From DATJGR01 sp963812255 (GTDB lineage: Bacteria; Pseudomonadota; Gammaproteobacteria; Pseudomonadales; Azotimanducaceae), in contig CAWEUM010000005.1 in NCBI GenBank assembly GCA_963812255.1, positions 124,001 to 188,000 on the forward strand: a stretch of DNA of 64,000 nucleotides, read 5' to 3'. A program made the translations under genes and the position numbers. Each line of letters opens with the position of its first letter. The stretch's first letter is position 1. A model generated the notes under the pieces. That model was not told the DNA's origin. It saw only the letters and a list, made by a program, of their open reading frames with translations, and made no database searches. Shown here piece by piece: positions 51,904 to 60,432 of the stretch.

Positions 51904-52707
51904 ATGACCGACCTGAAGGGGAAAGTGGTGTTTGTGACGGGCGGCGGAACCGGCATCGGCGGCGCAGTCGCACGGCGGTTCGTGGACCGGGGCGCTGAGG
52001 TCGCGGTGGTGGGCAGACGCGTCGCGCCGCTGGAGCAGGTCGCCAATGAGATCGGGGCCGTTGCATTGCCCTGCGATGTGGCCGATACGGCCTCCGTGGA
52101 ACACGCAATCTCGCTCGTGGTGGAGCGCTGCGGTGGGCTGGACATCGTCGTGAACAACGCTGCGACGGTTCACGTCGGCAACGTCGAACAACTCGACGAT
52201 GCGGCATGGTCGTCGGTGGTCGAGGTGAACATGAATGGACCGATGCGCGTTGCTCGGGCGGCCTTACCGCACCTGCGCGCCAGAGGGGGCGGTGCCATCG
52301 TGAACGTCTCTTCGATCGGCGGCTTGTTCGCGGCGAAGAATTCGGCGGTGTATGGCACAACGAAAGCGGCGCTGCTGGGACTGACCCGTTCCCTCGCGCG
52401 CGACTATGGGCGGGACGGCATTCGGGTGAACACGCTGTGTCCAGGGTGGGTCGACACACCGATGGTGGAGCCGGCACTGCGGATGCTCGCCAGCGCCCAC
52501 CGGATATCCATGGATGCGGCGCGTGCTTTGCTGGTCGAACACAATCCCATCAATCGCATGGCGGGCCCTGACGAGATCGCACGCTGCGTCGAGTTTCTAG
52601 CCACAGATGCGGCCTCGTTCGTGACGGGTGCTGTGTTGGTGGCCGATGGCGGTCAGTCGATCGTGGATCTGGGTATGTTGCCCCTCGCCAGTGCATCAAA
52701 CACGTAA
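51904..52707 (+). CDS. Short-chain dehydrogenase/reductase
   Basis: This 267-residue classical SDR has VTGGGTGIGGAVARRF, NNAATVHVG, NVSSIGGLFAAKNSAVYGTT with catalytic Ser and Tyr, then KAALLG, and SFVTGAVLVADGGQS. An Arg pair (GRRVAP) after the second strand suggests NADP(H). It is the last gene of the catabolic run, 9 bases after the LLM gene, and may act on an alcohol or dihydrodiol feeding the pathway. Confidence 0.87.
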   Translation: MTDLKGKVVFVTGGGTGIGGAVARRFVDRGAEVAVVGRRVAPLEQVANEIGAVALPCDVADTASVEHAISLVVERCGGLDIVVNNAATVHVGNVEQLDDAAWSSVVEVNMNGPMRVARAALPHLRARGGGAIVNVSSIGGLFAAKNSAVYGTTKAALLGLTRSLARDYGRDGIRVNTLCPGWVDTPMVEPALRMLASAHRISMDAARALLVEHNPINRMAGPDEIARCVEFLATDAASFVTGAVLVADGGQSIVDLGMLPLASASNT

Positions 52708-52815
52708 GGTGCGCGCGCCGGACCCCCGAGGGGCCACCGAGCAGTGGCACGCAAACGACGCTAAGCGATAGCGTTGTGGCGCGAGCCTGAGATTCACCGC
52801 CTTGCGGGGGTAGCG

Positions 52816-53034
52816 TTAGTCACCGTTCGCGGCGTCTTTGACCCCCTCAACCGCGTCGTTCACAGCGTCTTTGGCATGCTCTCCAGCATCTTTGAGCTTC
52901 TCGTGCTCTCGAATATTAAGAGCATCTTTGGTGCTCTCGACCGCCTTCTCCGCAGAGCTATCCTTCTTCGCGCAAGCCGATGCCAATACTGCCGTCGACA
53001 GCATCACGACAACCAATGTTCTGGAAATTCTCAT
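52816..53034 (-). CDS. Small lipoprotein
   Basis: This 72-residue protein has a lipoprotein signal ending LASAC, so Cys21 should be lipidated. The mature part is charged and helical (KAVESTKDALNIREHEKLKD then AGEHAKDAVNDAVEG), with spaced Ala/Val suggesting a coiled coil. Such small lipoproteins are common stress-associated envelope proteins, but this one has no named family that I recognise. It converges on the catabolic operon. Confidence 0.75.
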   Translation of the reverse strand: MRISRTLVVVMLSTAVLASACAKKDSSAEKAVESTKDALNIREHEKLKDAGEHAKDAVNDAVEGVKDAANGD

Positions 53035-53592
53035 CTTCTACTCTCCTGATCAGATCTGTTCGGCGAAATCGGGACTAAACGATCACCGGGTGTGCCATGG
53101 CTCGGGCCGCATACCAGTGGCCGGGCGCGTTGATTTCGGTGAGCGTTGCCGCAACCTGTTGGTCGATCGCAGCCTTGGTGGCGGCTACTGCGAACAGCCG
53201 ACACCGTGAGGGCACGCCATGGCCATCACGTTGGTGTTGACCTTCACAGTACGCATCCCGAAATTTGTGAGCGCTGAACGGATGTGCAGCTTAGCCGGTA
53301 GGACCGAATCACTCTGTGCGGAAACGTACATATGGTGATGCCACAGCCGTACCGATCCAGCCATTGTCCAAACCTGCCGGTTGCGATGGTCATGTTCGGC
53401 CGCGTGCACACTGGCACGTCCAACTCCCATAGCGTCGAATGCCTGAATCTGCTGCGTACCTGCCCCCCTGGGAGACATGCGTCTCGCCACCCTTTGGTGA
53501 GAACTCACGGCGATTCGGTCCTAAGGTACTGACAAGTTGACGGCACCGAGAGATGCAGATGTTGTTCGAATGGCTGATTGCTTCATGCAGCA
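53035..53592. other. Region without an intact recognisable gene
   Basis: About 560 bases hold only short frames. One minus-strand frame near 53080-53215 ends TKAAIDQQVAATLTEINAPG then HWYAARAMAHPVIV, which looks protein-like but has no start and no family I know. A 107-codon minus-strand frame (53185-53508) has atypical composition. The left end must contain the promoter of the lipoprotein gene. Confidence 0.4.
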
Positions 53593-53715
53593 ATGGTGGA
53601 TAACACGCCGATTGCGTCGATGTGGCGCAACGGCCGCGTTTTACGTATCGCGGACGGCCCGGATGAGGTGCACACGATGTTCATTGCGCGCCGGGAACTC
53701 AGGCGATTCGCATGA
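53593..53715 (+). pseudogene. C-terminal fragment of an acyl-CoA dehydrogenase
   Basis: Forty codons from ATG 53593 read MVDNTPIASMWRNGRVLRIA then DGPDEVHTMFIARRELRRFA and stop. The LRIADGPDEVH stretch is the hallmark end of ACAD10/11-like acyl-CoA dehydrogenases. No other part of the protein is readable upstream. It is a 3' remnant. Confidence 0.6.
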
Positions 53716-53757
53716 CGGCGGTATGAGCCGGCAGTAGCGAGCGGAATAACCGACCCG

Positions 53758-54219
53758 CTAGAGGAACCCGTGGCTGCCGGCCACCGCGCCCGCGATGGTC
53801 ACCAGGCTCACTGCGAGCAGTATTCGGTGCAGCCTCTGCACGCGGCGCAGGATCGAGGTTGCATCGACGTCGGCGTGACGATGAAACCAGGGATGCAGCC
53901 AGCGGGGCTCGAGCACGTACAGCACCAGGCTGAATATCACCCATACGGCCAGCATCGCGTGCATCCACCAGAAGCGAGGCTCCGCAAAGCGGCCCCACAG
54001 ATCGAGCTTCCAGACCAAATAAAAGCCAGAGAGCCCCGCGAGCGGCACCGTGATACGTGCCTGCCTGGCGAAACGCGCCTCGAACGCTTCGAACTGCGCG
54101 AGTGTTCCGTCTCCACGCAGCACGTTCGGGATCAACACCAGCGTCACCATCGCAACACCGCCAATCCACAAGACAATTGCGACAACATGCAGTACGCGGG
54201 CGACAGCGAGGTCAATCAC
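53758..54219 (-). CDS. CopD-like integral membrane protein
   Basis: This 153-residue protein has four predicted helices, with RVLHVVAIVLWIGGVAMVTL first and LHRILLAVSLVTIAGAVAG last. The His in helix one within HVVAIVLWIGG resembles CopD/DUF2269-type membrane proteins linked to copper or heme. GTG 54219 overlaps the hemerythrin stop by 8 bases, so the two are co-translated. A role in O2, NO or metal handling with the hemerythrin is inferred from this coupling only. Confidence 0.7.
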   Translation of the reverse strand: MIDLAVARVLHVVAIVLWIGGVAMVTLVLIPNVLRGDGTLAQFEAFEARFARQARITVPLAGLSGFYLVWKLDLWGRFAEPRFWWMHAMLAVWVIFSLVLYVLEPRWLHPWFHRHADVDATSILRRVQRLHRILLAVSLVTIAGAVAGSHGFL

Positions 54220-54616
54220 CGCCGCCTTGTACGAATCGATGAAAGCGCGCGTCGAACGTCCTGAAATGAACCATGAACCATGATTCGAGCCGCTGTGCCA
54301 GCAAGATGGAGTCGAAATCGCGGGTCGCGTGGTAGTGCGCAATCATCTCGGAGAACTGATCAAGCAATCGCTGGTGATCATACTTGTGTGCCCAATACCC
54401 TGGAAATTCCAACGCAAGCATAGCGCCTTCTTCGTGAGTGAAGTGGGCTGATACACGGGCGACGATCTGGCCCAGCACATCTTCCACGGAACCGCGTCCG
54501 TCGGCGATGGTCGCGCGTTCGTGAACGAGGTTGATGAGATGGACCAGTTCTTTGTGTTCCTGGTCCACGTCGGCAATGCCTATATTGAAACTGTCCAGCC
54601 AGCGTATGAGGGACAT
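54212..54616 (-). CDS. Bacteriohemerythrin
   Basis: The 134-residue four-helix protein binds O2 at a non-heme di-iron site. All seven ligands are present at canonical positions: H21 (DQEHKEL), H58 and E62 (AHFTHEE), H77 and H81 (HKYDHQ), H117 and D122 (VHFRTFD). It could store or deliver oxygen to oxygenases such as the AurF-like or HpaB-type enzymes, or protect against NO. Its stop overlaps the membrane protein at 53758-54219. Confidence 0.92.
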   Translation of the reverse strand: MSLIRWLDSFNIGIADVDQEHKELVHLINLVHERATIADGRGSVEDVLGQIVARVSAHFTHEEGAMLALEFPGYWAHKYDHQRLLDQFSEMIAHYHATRDFDSILLAQRLESWFMVHFRTFDARFHRFVQGGGD

Positions 54617-54875
54617 GGCCTAGTCTCGTCTACGAACGCACGTCGCGCGCGAACCCACCGATTAACTGAAGTTACGCGCACCTGCGAACCCCGCACATCC
54701 GTAGATACCGAAGCGCTCTCGATGACGTGGGCGCCGCAAGCGCCGATGAGCGCGAACATGCCGCCTCAGGCCATTGCAAAGTCCACCGTGCCGGAGTCGC
54801 CGACGGTCCGGGTGAGGCGCAAGATCAGCACGCAAATGGTTTTGCCGCGGTCTGGGGATTTCCGTAGTGACATGG

Positions 54876-55037
54876 CTGCTCCGCAGGAATGACCGCACCG
54901 TCCAAGACGAATGTCCGTCGATAGTCTGCGCGTGCCATCTGCAATCTCTACATGCTGATCGCGGTTGGATACTCGGTTACGTCGTCCACAAAATCCTGCA
55001 GCAGGCCGAAATCAGGCCTGCCTTCTGCACTCAGGTT
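54876..55037 (-). pseudogene. Decayed copy of an HHE-domain hemerythrin
   Basis: One minus-strand frame reads NLSAEGRPDFGLLQDFVDDV then TEYPTAISM, a TAG stop, and further on in the same frame FVLDGAVIPAEQ. The intact protein at 59860-60432 has TEGGPDFGLLQNLIDYVIEY and WVLNGAVIPAQ at matching positions. The middle helices are lost and a stop interrupts the frame. It is a degenerate duplicate about 5 kb from the intact gene. The rest of 54617-55055 shows nothing else. Confidence 0.65.
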
Positions 55038-55055
55038 CGGTGCCGCGGCACGGCG

Positions 55056-55376
55056 TCAGTACTGGCGGACCGGCATGTGCACTACGAGGCCATCGAGCTC
55101 CCCTGTGACCCGAATCTGGCACGCCAAGCGGCTCTCCGGTTTTACATCGAATGCGAAATCGAGAATGTTGATCTCGAGTTCTTCGGGATCTCCGCAGCGT
55201 TTCGCCCATTCCCGCGGTACATAGATGTGGCACGTCGCGCACGCACACAATCCGCCGCAATCGCCCTCGATGCCAGGAACGAGGTTGTTGATCGCGCCCT
55301 GCATGACGCTGGAACCGACAGGCACGTCGACGACGTGCTCGGTCCCGTTGGCTTCGACATAGGTGACCCGCGGCAT
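55056..55376 (-). CDS. 2Fe-2S ferredoxin
   Basis: This 106-residue ferredoxin has cluster cysteines in DCGGLCACATCHIYV and SRLACQIRV. ATG 55376 gives MPRVTYVEANG, matching the other ferredoxin in the window; GTG 55388, right after the PAS gene stop, is an alternative. It is third in a run with the AurF-like di-iron oxygenase and the PAS protein and could carry electrons to that oxygenase. Confidence 0.9.
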   Translation of the reverse strand: MPRVTYVEANGTEHVVDVPVGSSVMQGAINNLVPGIEGDCGGLCACATCHIYVPREWAKRCGDPEELEINILDFAFDVKPESRLACQIRVTGELDGLVVHMPVRQY

Positions 55377-55388
55377 GGCATCGACCAC

Positions 55389-56558
55389 TCAAGACGACGC
55401 CGGCAGCGCGGTGAGGTCGCGGCCTTCAGCGACGATCGCGACGACCTGATCGTTGGTACGAACTGGTCGCATCGAGAAATCGATCTCGTGTACCCCGCCG
55501 TGCGCATCGACGAGCTGCGCGCGCATGCGAATCGGTTCGCCGGCCGCACAGCGTGAGACCGTTTCCTGCATCGCCCGTTGTCGCCTCTCACGCTCATCGC
55601 CATCCGTGAGGTGCGGCCACCACGGTAGCGTCCAGAACTCGCGACCCACGGTCTGATCGACGTCACCGATCAGTGCGCGGGTCGCATCGTTCAACTCGAG
55701 CACGCGGCCTTCCGCATCGAGCAACGCGATCGCCTCCATCGCGTGATCGAATACCGTTCTGAAGCGCTGCTCGCTCTCGATCCGCGCACCCTCCGCCGCC
55801 CTGCGCGGGCGGATGTCGCGGAGTTGCGCGCTGAACGTTGGCTGGCCTTCGATGAACACCTTCGTGATCGAAGCTTCGAGCGGGATTTCCTCACCCGTTC
55901 GCGACAATCCAATGATTTCGCCGCGCTCCCCCATCAAGCGCGACGGCGACTTGCCTTCGCGAAATGCCTCGATCTGTTTCGGGTGCGCCGACCGATAACG
56001 TTCTGGCAGCAGTCGATCGAGCCGTTGTCCCAGCATTTCATCGGCGCGATAACCGAACAACGTCTCCGCCTTACGGTTGAAGAACGTGATCTCGTATTCG
56101 TTATCGATGTTGACCACCGCATCGTCGGCAATCGCGAGAATCCGGGAGATCAACAGATACGCGTGTTTGACATCCTGGTGCTCGCGCTGTTCCGCAGTAA
56201 CGTCGCGCATCGTCACGAGGTACAGCCGCTCCGGTTCATCGAGTTTCGCAACACGTACCGAAAGGCGCAGATGCTGGCCGCCGCGCGAGCGACCTGTGAG
56301 GGTCAGGTACCGAAGCTGCGGTGAATTCGGATCCTCCGCCCAACGCGCCAGCCACGCGACTGTATCGATGTGTTGGCCGCTCTGCGGCACGATGATGCGC
56401 GAGACATCCTCACCTTCGAGTTCATCGTACTCGTGCCCGAGCAATTCGGCCGCAACCCGATTGAGATAACGAATGCGACCGTCGGTCGCGACGACCAGCG
56501 TCGCTTCCGGCAGCGCGTCCAGCAACGATCGAACCGCGTCGGACAATATCTGCGTCAT
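55389..56558 (-). CDS. Triple-PAS sensor protein without output domain
   Basis: The 389-residue soluble protein has three PAS domains at about residues 5-120 (ATLVVATDGRIRYLNRVAAE), 135-250 (DDAVVNIDNEYEITFFNRKA, then ETLFGYRADEMLGQ) and 265-385 (FDHAMEAIALLDAEGRVLEL). No histidine kinase, GGDEF, EAL or DNA-binding domain follows. ATG 56558 leaves a 31-base gap to the di-iron oxygenase; ATG 56612 would overlap it. It lies between the oxygenase and ferredoxin genes and may sense redox state or a ligand and act through protein contact. Confidence 0.82.
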   Translation of the reverse strand: MTQILSDAVRSLLDALPEATLVVATDGRIRYLNRVAAELLGHEYDELEGEDVSRIIVPQSGQHIDTVAWLARWAEDPNSPQLRYLTLTGRSRGGQHLRLSVRVAKLDEPERLYLVTMRDVTAEQREHQDVKHAYLLISRILAIADDAVVNIDNEYEITFFNRKAETLFGYRADEMLGQRLDRLLPERYRSAHPKQIEAFREGKSPSRLMGERGEIIGLSRTGEEIPLEASITKVFIEGQPTFSAQLRDIRPRRAAEGARIESEQRFRTVFDHAMEAIALLDAEGRVLELNDATRALIGDVDQTVGREFWTLPWWPHLTDGDERERRQRAMQETVSRCAAGEPIRMRAQLVDAHGGVHEIDFSMRPVRTNDQVVAIVAEGRDLTALPASS

Positions 56559-56589
56559 CGCGCCAACCGCCCAAGAATCTGATGAACTC

Positions 56590-57663
56590 TCAGTAGGTCG
56601 CTCCGGCGGCATTGAGTACGTTCATGTCGGATTTCTGGTCCTCCATCCTGTTGAGGACCGTCTGATCCGCATCGACCGGCACACCTGCGCGTTCGAACAA
56701 CTCGCGCGACCGCTTGGTCACCAGACCGGCCCGCACCAATGCAGGCATCATCAGATCTTTCAGCGAATGAATCTGGCCCGGTGGCAATTCCCGCGTGATC
56801 CCGAGCGACTCCGCTTCCTGCATACCCTTCGCAAAATCCTGCGGATCGATGTCGGATACAGCCAGCACTTTGAGAAATCCAGGATCGGCACCGGTCTGAC
56901 CGTTGACGAGGATCATCACGGCGTCATACGCGAATTGCGCGAGCTCTTCCCGCTCATCCTGATGCATCCGCGCAATCATCGGAGTCAACAACACATGGCC
57001 AAACGAGACGTGACGCGACTCGTCGCGCATCACGTTGAACGTGATCGACTTCAGCAGCGGCTCGTCGGTTTGTTTGTACATGTTGTTGAAGGCGCCGAGC
57101 GCAAGACCCTCGACGATCATGTTCATTCCGATCATGACTTTCATGTAGTTCTGGGTCTTTAACGTCGTATCGATGAGTTCTTTGAGCCAGGGCGTCATCG
57201 GATAGTCGATCGCGATTTTCTTGACATACCGCTCGTACACTTCGACGTGTCGCGCTTCGTCCATCGCTTGAGTGGCAGCGTAGTACTTTGCCTTCATGTC
57301 TGGCACGCCGTGAGCAATCGTTGCCGCGGTCAACAGCGCGCCTTGTTCACCGTGCAGAAACTGAGACAGCAACTGTGCAGTCGAGTGAGCGCCGAACGTC
57401 TCCTGCTGAACGTTCGACAACTTCTTGAAGAACGGCATCTTGTAGTACATCGAGTGCTCGTGGGCGATGATCGGATTCGACGGATCGATCTCCGTCTCCC
57501 ACTTCAAATGGTCTGCGTTCCACTGATTGTCCTTTGCCCTCTTGTACAGATCCTCAACCTTGGGAACGCTGGCCTCGTAGTCGAAATTCCACGCCACGTC
57601 CATAGGCGTCTTGTAGCTGTGCACCGTGCTCTCGGCGACGATTTCTCTTGGGTTGGTAGCCAT
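56590..57663 (-). CDS. AurF-like di-iron oxygenase (ferritin-like superfamily)
   Basis: The 357-residue helical protein has the two ExxH-type iron motifs of the ferritin-like di-iron enzymes: DEARHVEVYERYV and RDESRHVSFGHV, with further Glu in FLHGEQGALL and MIVEGLALGAF. This is closest to the p-aminobenzoate N-oxygenase AurF group, which oxidises amines or activates O2. It leads a run with a PAS protein and a 2Fe-2S ferredoxin that could supply electrons. The substrate is unknown. Confidence 0.82.
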   Translation of the reverse strand: MATNPREIVAESTVHSYKTPMDVAWNFDYEASVPKVEDLYKRAKDNQWNADHLKWETEIDPSNPIIAHEHSMYYKMPFFKKLSNVQQETFGAHSTAQLLSQFLHGEQGALLTAATIAHGVPDMKAKYYAATQAMDEARHVEVYERYVKKIAIDYPMTPWLKELIDTTLKTQNYMKVMIGMNMIVEGLALGAFNNMYKQTDEPLLKSITFNVMRDESRHVSFGHVLLTPMIARMHQDEREELAQFAYDAVMILVNGQTGADPGFLKVLAVSDIDPQDFAKGMQEAESLGITRELPPGQIHSLKDLMMPALVRAGLVTKRSRELFERAGVPVDADQTVLNRMEDQKSDMNVLNAAGATY

Positions 57664-57875
57664 GTCATCCTCGTTGGCGATTGACTGCGATTGAGTATCC
57701 GCGCTTGCCGAGCGTGCGCACTACGGAATTGCCGAAGCGGAGCGTCAGTCGGTTTGGCGAAGTGCCAAAGGTATCAAGCGGCGCGGGTGTCTATGCGTTG
57801 GGTATCGCCTGGATCCGCTTGCAAATGCGGCAAGAAGCCGGGACGAGACGGGCACCGCTACGCGGTGTTCGATGT

Positions 57876-59066
57876 TCAGCCGGGACGGCCATCGGCACGC
57901 GGCTGCGACAGGATCGATCCGTACACGCAGGCGTACAAGCCAAACGCGGCCACCCACAACGCGCCTGCCACGATCACCCCGGCCAGATAGAACTGTGGCA
58001 ACAACAGCGGCACGAACACGCGCACCGCAGCAGACGTTAGCACCAGGGCGTAAACGATCACCTCGGCTGTGCCCGCTGTCAGCGGCCGTCCGGTATGGCC
58101 GCGCGCGGTGCGGGTCATCATGCCCAGCGTCAGCGCACCGATACCACCGACCGTCAGTGCATGGTTGGCCAGGCTCAGCGAGGTGAGATCCAACGCGGCG
58201 CACGCGCGCAGCGCCAGATGTACAACGATCCAGGCGTAGGCGCCGTGCAGAATCCAGAGAATTGGGCGGCCGCGCGTGCACCACGGCTGCCAGAATGCGA
58301 GGCGCACGGCATGCACAACCGCACCGACACCGGCGACCAGCGCGATCGCCATAGCAGGCAGTCGCAACACGTCCGCGGCGAGTAAAGCCAGTACCGCGAC
58401 GAGCCCGACGAGTTCCAGCATGAACACGCGCCGCGGTTTCGAATCCGCCACTGCATTGGCTGTGAACAGCGGAATGACTCGCCCGCCCATCACCACCATG
58501 GTGAACAGAATCAGATCGAGCGCGAGTTGAATATCGCGCGTCAAATCAATCTCGAGCGCGCCCGCCATCGCCAGGTAAAAGCAGGCGTTCACCGCACCGA
58601 GGCCGAGCAGCAGCGCAATGAAGAAATAATTGCGGCGATTGGCGCTCGAAAGCAACGGGCGTGCGATTCCAACCGCCGCCGCAAGGGCAAACGCAACGTC
58701 GAACAGCATCGCCGCGGCATGCCATGGCGTCGGCACCAGTAGACGCGCTGCCAGCCACAGACTAACAATCGCGGCGAGGGGCACTCCCGTTGGGGTCGGA
58801 CGGCTGGTCCAGTTCCGCACCGCAGTGAACAGAAAGCCCACGATCACCGCCAGCGCATAGCCGAACACCATTTCGTGCGCATGCCACAGCGGACCTGCAA
58901 TCAGCGTGTGCGACCCTGCCCAGCCCGCGAACTGCGCGACCCAGGCGGCAATCGCAATGGCGGCAAACACACTGGCGAACAGGAACAAGGGCCGGAATCC
59001 GAGATTCCATAGCGTGGAACCGCGCGGCGGCGCTGAGACCTCTGTTGACGTGGGGATCGAACTCAC
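57876..59066 (-). CDS. nnrS: NnrS family protein (heme/copper membrane protein of NO response)
   Basis: The 396-residue protein has about 12 hydrophobic helices. NnrS proteins contain heme and copper and protect the cell from nitric oxide. Typical motifs are LWNLGFRPLFLFASVFA near the start, GPLWHAHEMVFGYALAVIVG with metal-binding His, VVMGGRVIPLFTANA and MMTRTARGHTGRPL. GTG 59066 is the start. A palindrome lies 12 bases upstream. The nearby hemerythrins support an NO/O2 theme. Confidence 0.9.
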   Translation of the reverse strand: MSSIPTSTEVSAPPRGSTLWNLGFRPLFLFASVFAAIAIAAWVAQFAGWAGSHTLIAGPLWHAHEMVFGYALAVIVGFLFTAVRNWTSRPTPTGVPLAAIVSLWLAARLLVPTPWHAAAMLFDVAFALAAAVGIARPLLSSANRRNYFFIALLLGLGAVNACFYLAMAGALEIDLTRDIQLALDLILFTMVVMGGRVIPLFTANAVADSKPRRVFMLELVGLVAVLALLAADVLRLPAMAIALVAGVGAVVHAVRLAFWQPWCTRGRPILWILHGAYAWIVVHLALRACAALDLTSLSLANHALTVGGIGALTLGMMTRTARGHTGRPLTAGTAEVIVYALVLTSAAVRVFVPLLLPQFYLAGVIVAGALWVAAFGLYACVYGSILSQPRADGRPG

Positions 59067-59078
59067 GTGTGTACCCTA

Positions 59079-59093
59079 CGACACGTCGTGTCG
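59079..59093. promoter_or_regulatory. Palindrome upstream of nnrS
   Basis: CGACAC-GTC-GTGTCG has perfect 6-base arms and ends 13 bases from the NnrS start. It does not match the TTGAT-N4-ATCAA box of FNR/NNR regulators. It could be the operator of a different NO- or redox-responsive repressor, or a leader hairpin. Confidence 0.45.
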
Positions 59094-59166
59094 GTGCGAC
59101 AAATGCAGACGATAGGCCGGTTGCGGGAACCGCCGCAAATGCTGCGGCTCCCTTTCAGCAGCGCCC

Positions 59167-59394
59167 GTGACAGCCCGTGCGCTCGAAGTCGACGGCTCTT
59201 GCATGCTCATGACGGCACTGGCTCGCTTCACCGAACGTCTCGTGGCTTCGGCGCTGCTGCGGCAGGCGGAAATCGTCGATGGGGCGTTGAACTGGACCGG
59301 CGGCGATACGCACCTCGTCAGCCTTGGCGAACTGATCGATCGCGGACCCGGTTCGCGCATCGCGCACGATCTCGCGTCGCTCTTCAGCGAATAG
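59167..59394 (+). pseudogene. Fragment of a calcineurin-like metallophosphoesterase
   Basis: The frame reads ALLRQAEIVDGALNWTGGDT then HLVSLGELIDRGPGSRIAHD and ends at TAG 59392-59394. Intact enzymes have a first metal motif GDxHG before this and GDLLDRGPDSR here; the fragment lacks the former and has E and G replacing D in the latter. Only an internal 60-residue piece survives, so it cannot be active. Confidence 0.6.
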
Positions 59395-59859
59395 AACCGG
59401 TGCCTTCATCGTTTCGGTGCCTCTGACGGTGCCCCTGCACGGCCTGAGTGGTTGTTTGTGTTCAACTGAAGTTTCTCCGAGATCTTGCGGAGAAGACCGC
59501 AGGCGACGCGAGACTGCTGCTGACGCTTCTGCTGCATGACGCCGCCGATGTCAATCTCGTTGCCTTCACTGTCGCGAACGCCCTTCGCGGCGTCGTGCGC
59601 GCGATACCGAATGCGCACGCTGACGACGCGGCTCCGAGGCATCGAACGTGCAGGTCGTTCTTGTCCCAGACCCGAACCGTCTCCTCGGAGGTGAGCAATC
59701 GAGTCACTTCGCGCTCTTGCACCAGAACCGTGCTGATCCCGATCCCTGGTCGCTAAAAAAGCAACGCCATCAAGATCCTTTCCTCACGGCAAATCAGCCC
59801 CGAGAGCGCACCAGTGCCGCGGCTTTCTGTCGCGGGGACGCTTACCGCGACGGTCCGCG
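59395..59859. other. Region without recognisable gene
   Basis: About 465 bases between the phosphoesterase fragment and the HHE gene. Minus-strand frames at 59406-59642 and 59462-59722 contain stretches such as VRDSEGNEIDIGGVMQQKRQ and EREVTRLLTSEETVRVWDKN that look more protein-like than chance. They lie in different frames and match no family I recognise. They could be pieces of one decayed gene. Confidence 0.35.
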
Positions 59860-60432
59860 CTATCCATCGGACGTCTGATCCATTTGAACTATGTAGCGAT
59901 GCAAATCAGCGAAACGATCCACCGCCTGGTCGAACATTGGGTCCTCGATCGCCCCCAGTTCGTTTTCAAGTGTCGTCCAGTCGTCGTTCGAAAGCAGACG
60001 ATTCGCCAACGGGAGCAGTTGGCGTTCTTCGACGAGCATGTGGGCACGTTGCAAATCGATGTACGCCGAGACGTCCGCCTGCAACTTTTGAGCTGGAATT
60101 ACGGCGCCGTTCAAAACCCAGCGAACGTCCTCTGCAAGCTTCCGAGTGGCCGCCTTTATCTCAACGTGCTGAACGAGGATCGCCGAGACGAGTCGGTCTT
60201 CAGCGGGGGTGACGCCTTTCCCAACGACGCGCTCGAACAAACGGTTCTCCAGAGGATGGTGGACGGCATCCGGATATTCGATAACGTAGTCGATCAGATT
60301 CTGTAGCAAACCAAAATCGGGCCCACCTTCCGTACGCGAGAACCGTTGCATTTGATGTTCGAGTACGGCAAACACCTGCGATAGGCGTCGGTGATCTTCA
60401 TGCAATCGGTGAAGAATCGTCGGTCGGCTCAT
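59860..60432 (-). CDS. Hemerythrin HHE-domain protein
   Basis: This 190-residue cation-binding protein has the HHE-type ligands in LHRLHEDHRRLSQ, DAVHHPLENRLFERV, LVQHVEIKAATRKL and RAHMLVEERQLLPL. Such proteins (related to YtfE/DnrN and to HHE regulators) bind iron and take part in NO or oxidative-damage responses. ATG 60432 overlaps the stop of the zinc-ribbon gene as ATGA. A degenerate duplicate lies at 54876-55037. Confidence 0.88.
   Translation of the reverse strand: MSRPTILHRLHEDHRRLSQVFAVLEHQMQRFSRTEGGPDFGLLQNLIDYVIEYPDAVHHPLENRLFERVVGKGVTPAEDRLVSAILVQHVEIKAATRKLAEDVRWVLNGAVIPAQKLQADVSAYIDLQRAHMLVEERQLLPLANRLLSNDDWTTLENELGAIEDPMFDQAVDRFADLHRYIVQMDQTSDG

Noticed and set aside
53185..53508. 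A 107-codon minus-strand frame as a hypothetical protein
   Set aside because: His/Met/Arg-heavy composition, no ribosome-binding site and no family; it lies in a region with other decayed pieces.
59041..59100. FNR/NNR-type box upstream of nnrS
   Set aside because: No TTGAT-N4-ATCAA-like sequence is present; only the CGACAC palindrome was found.
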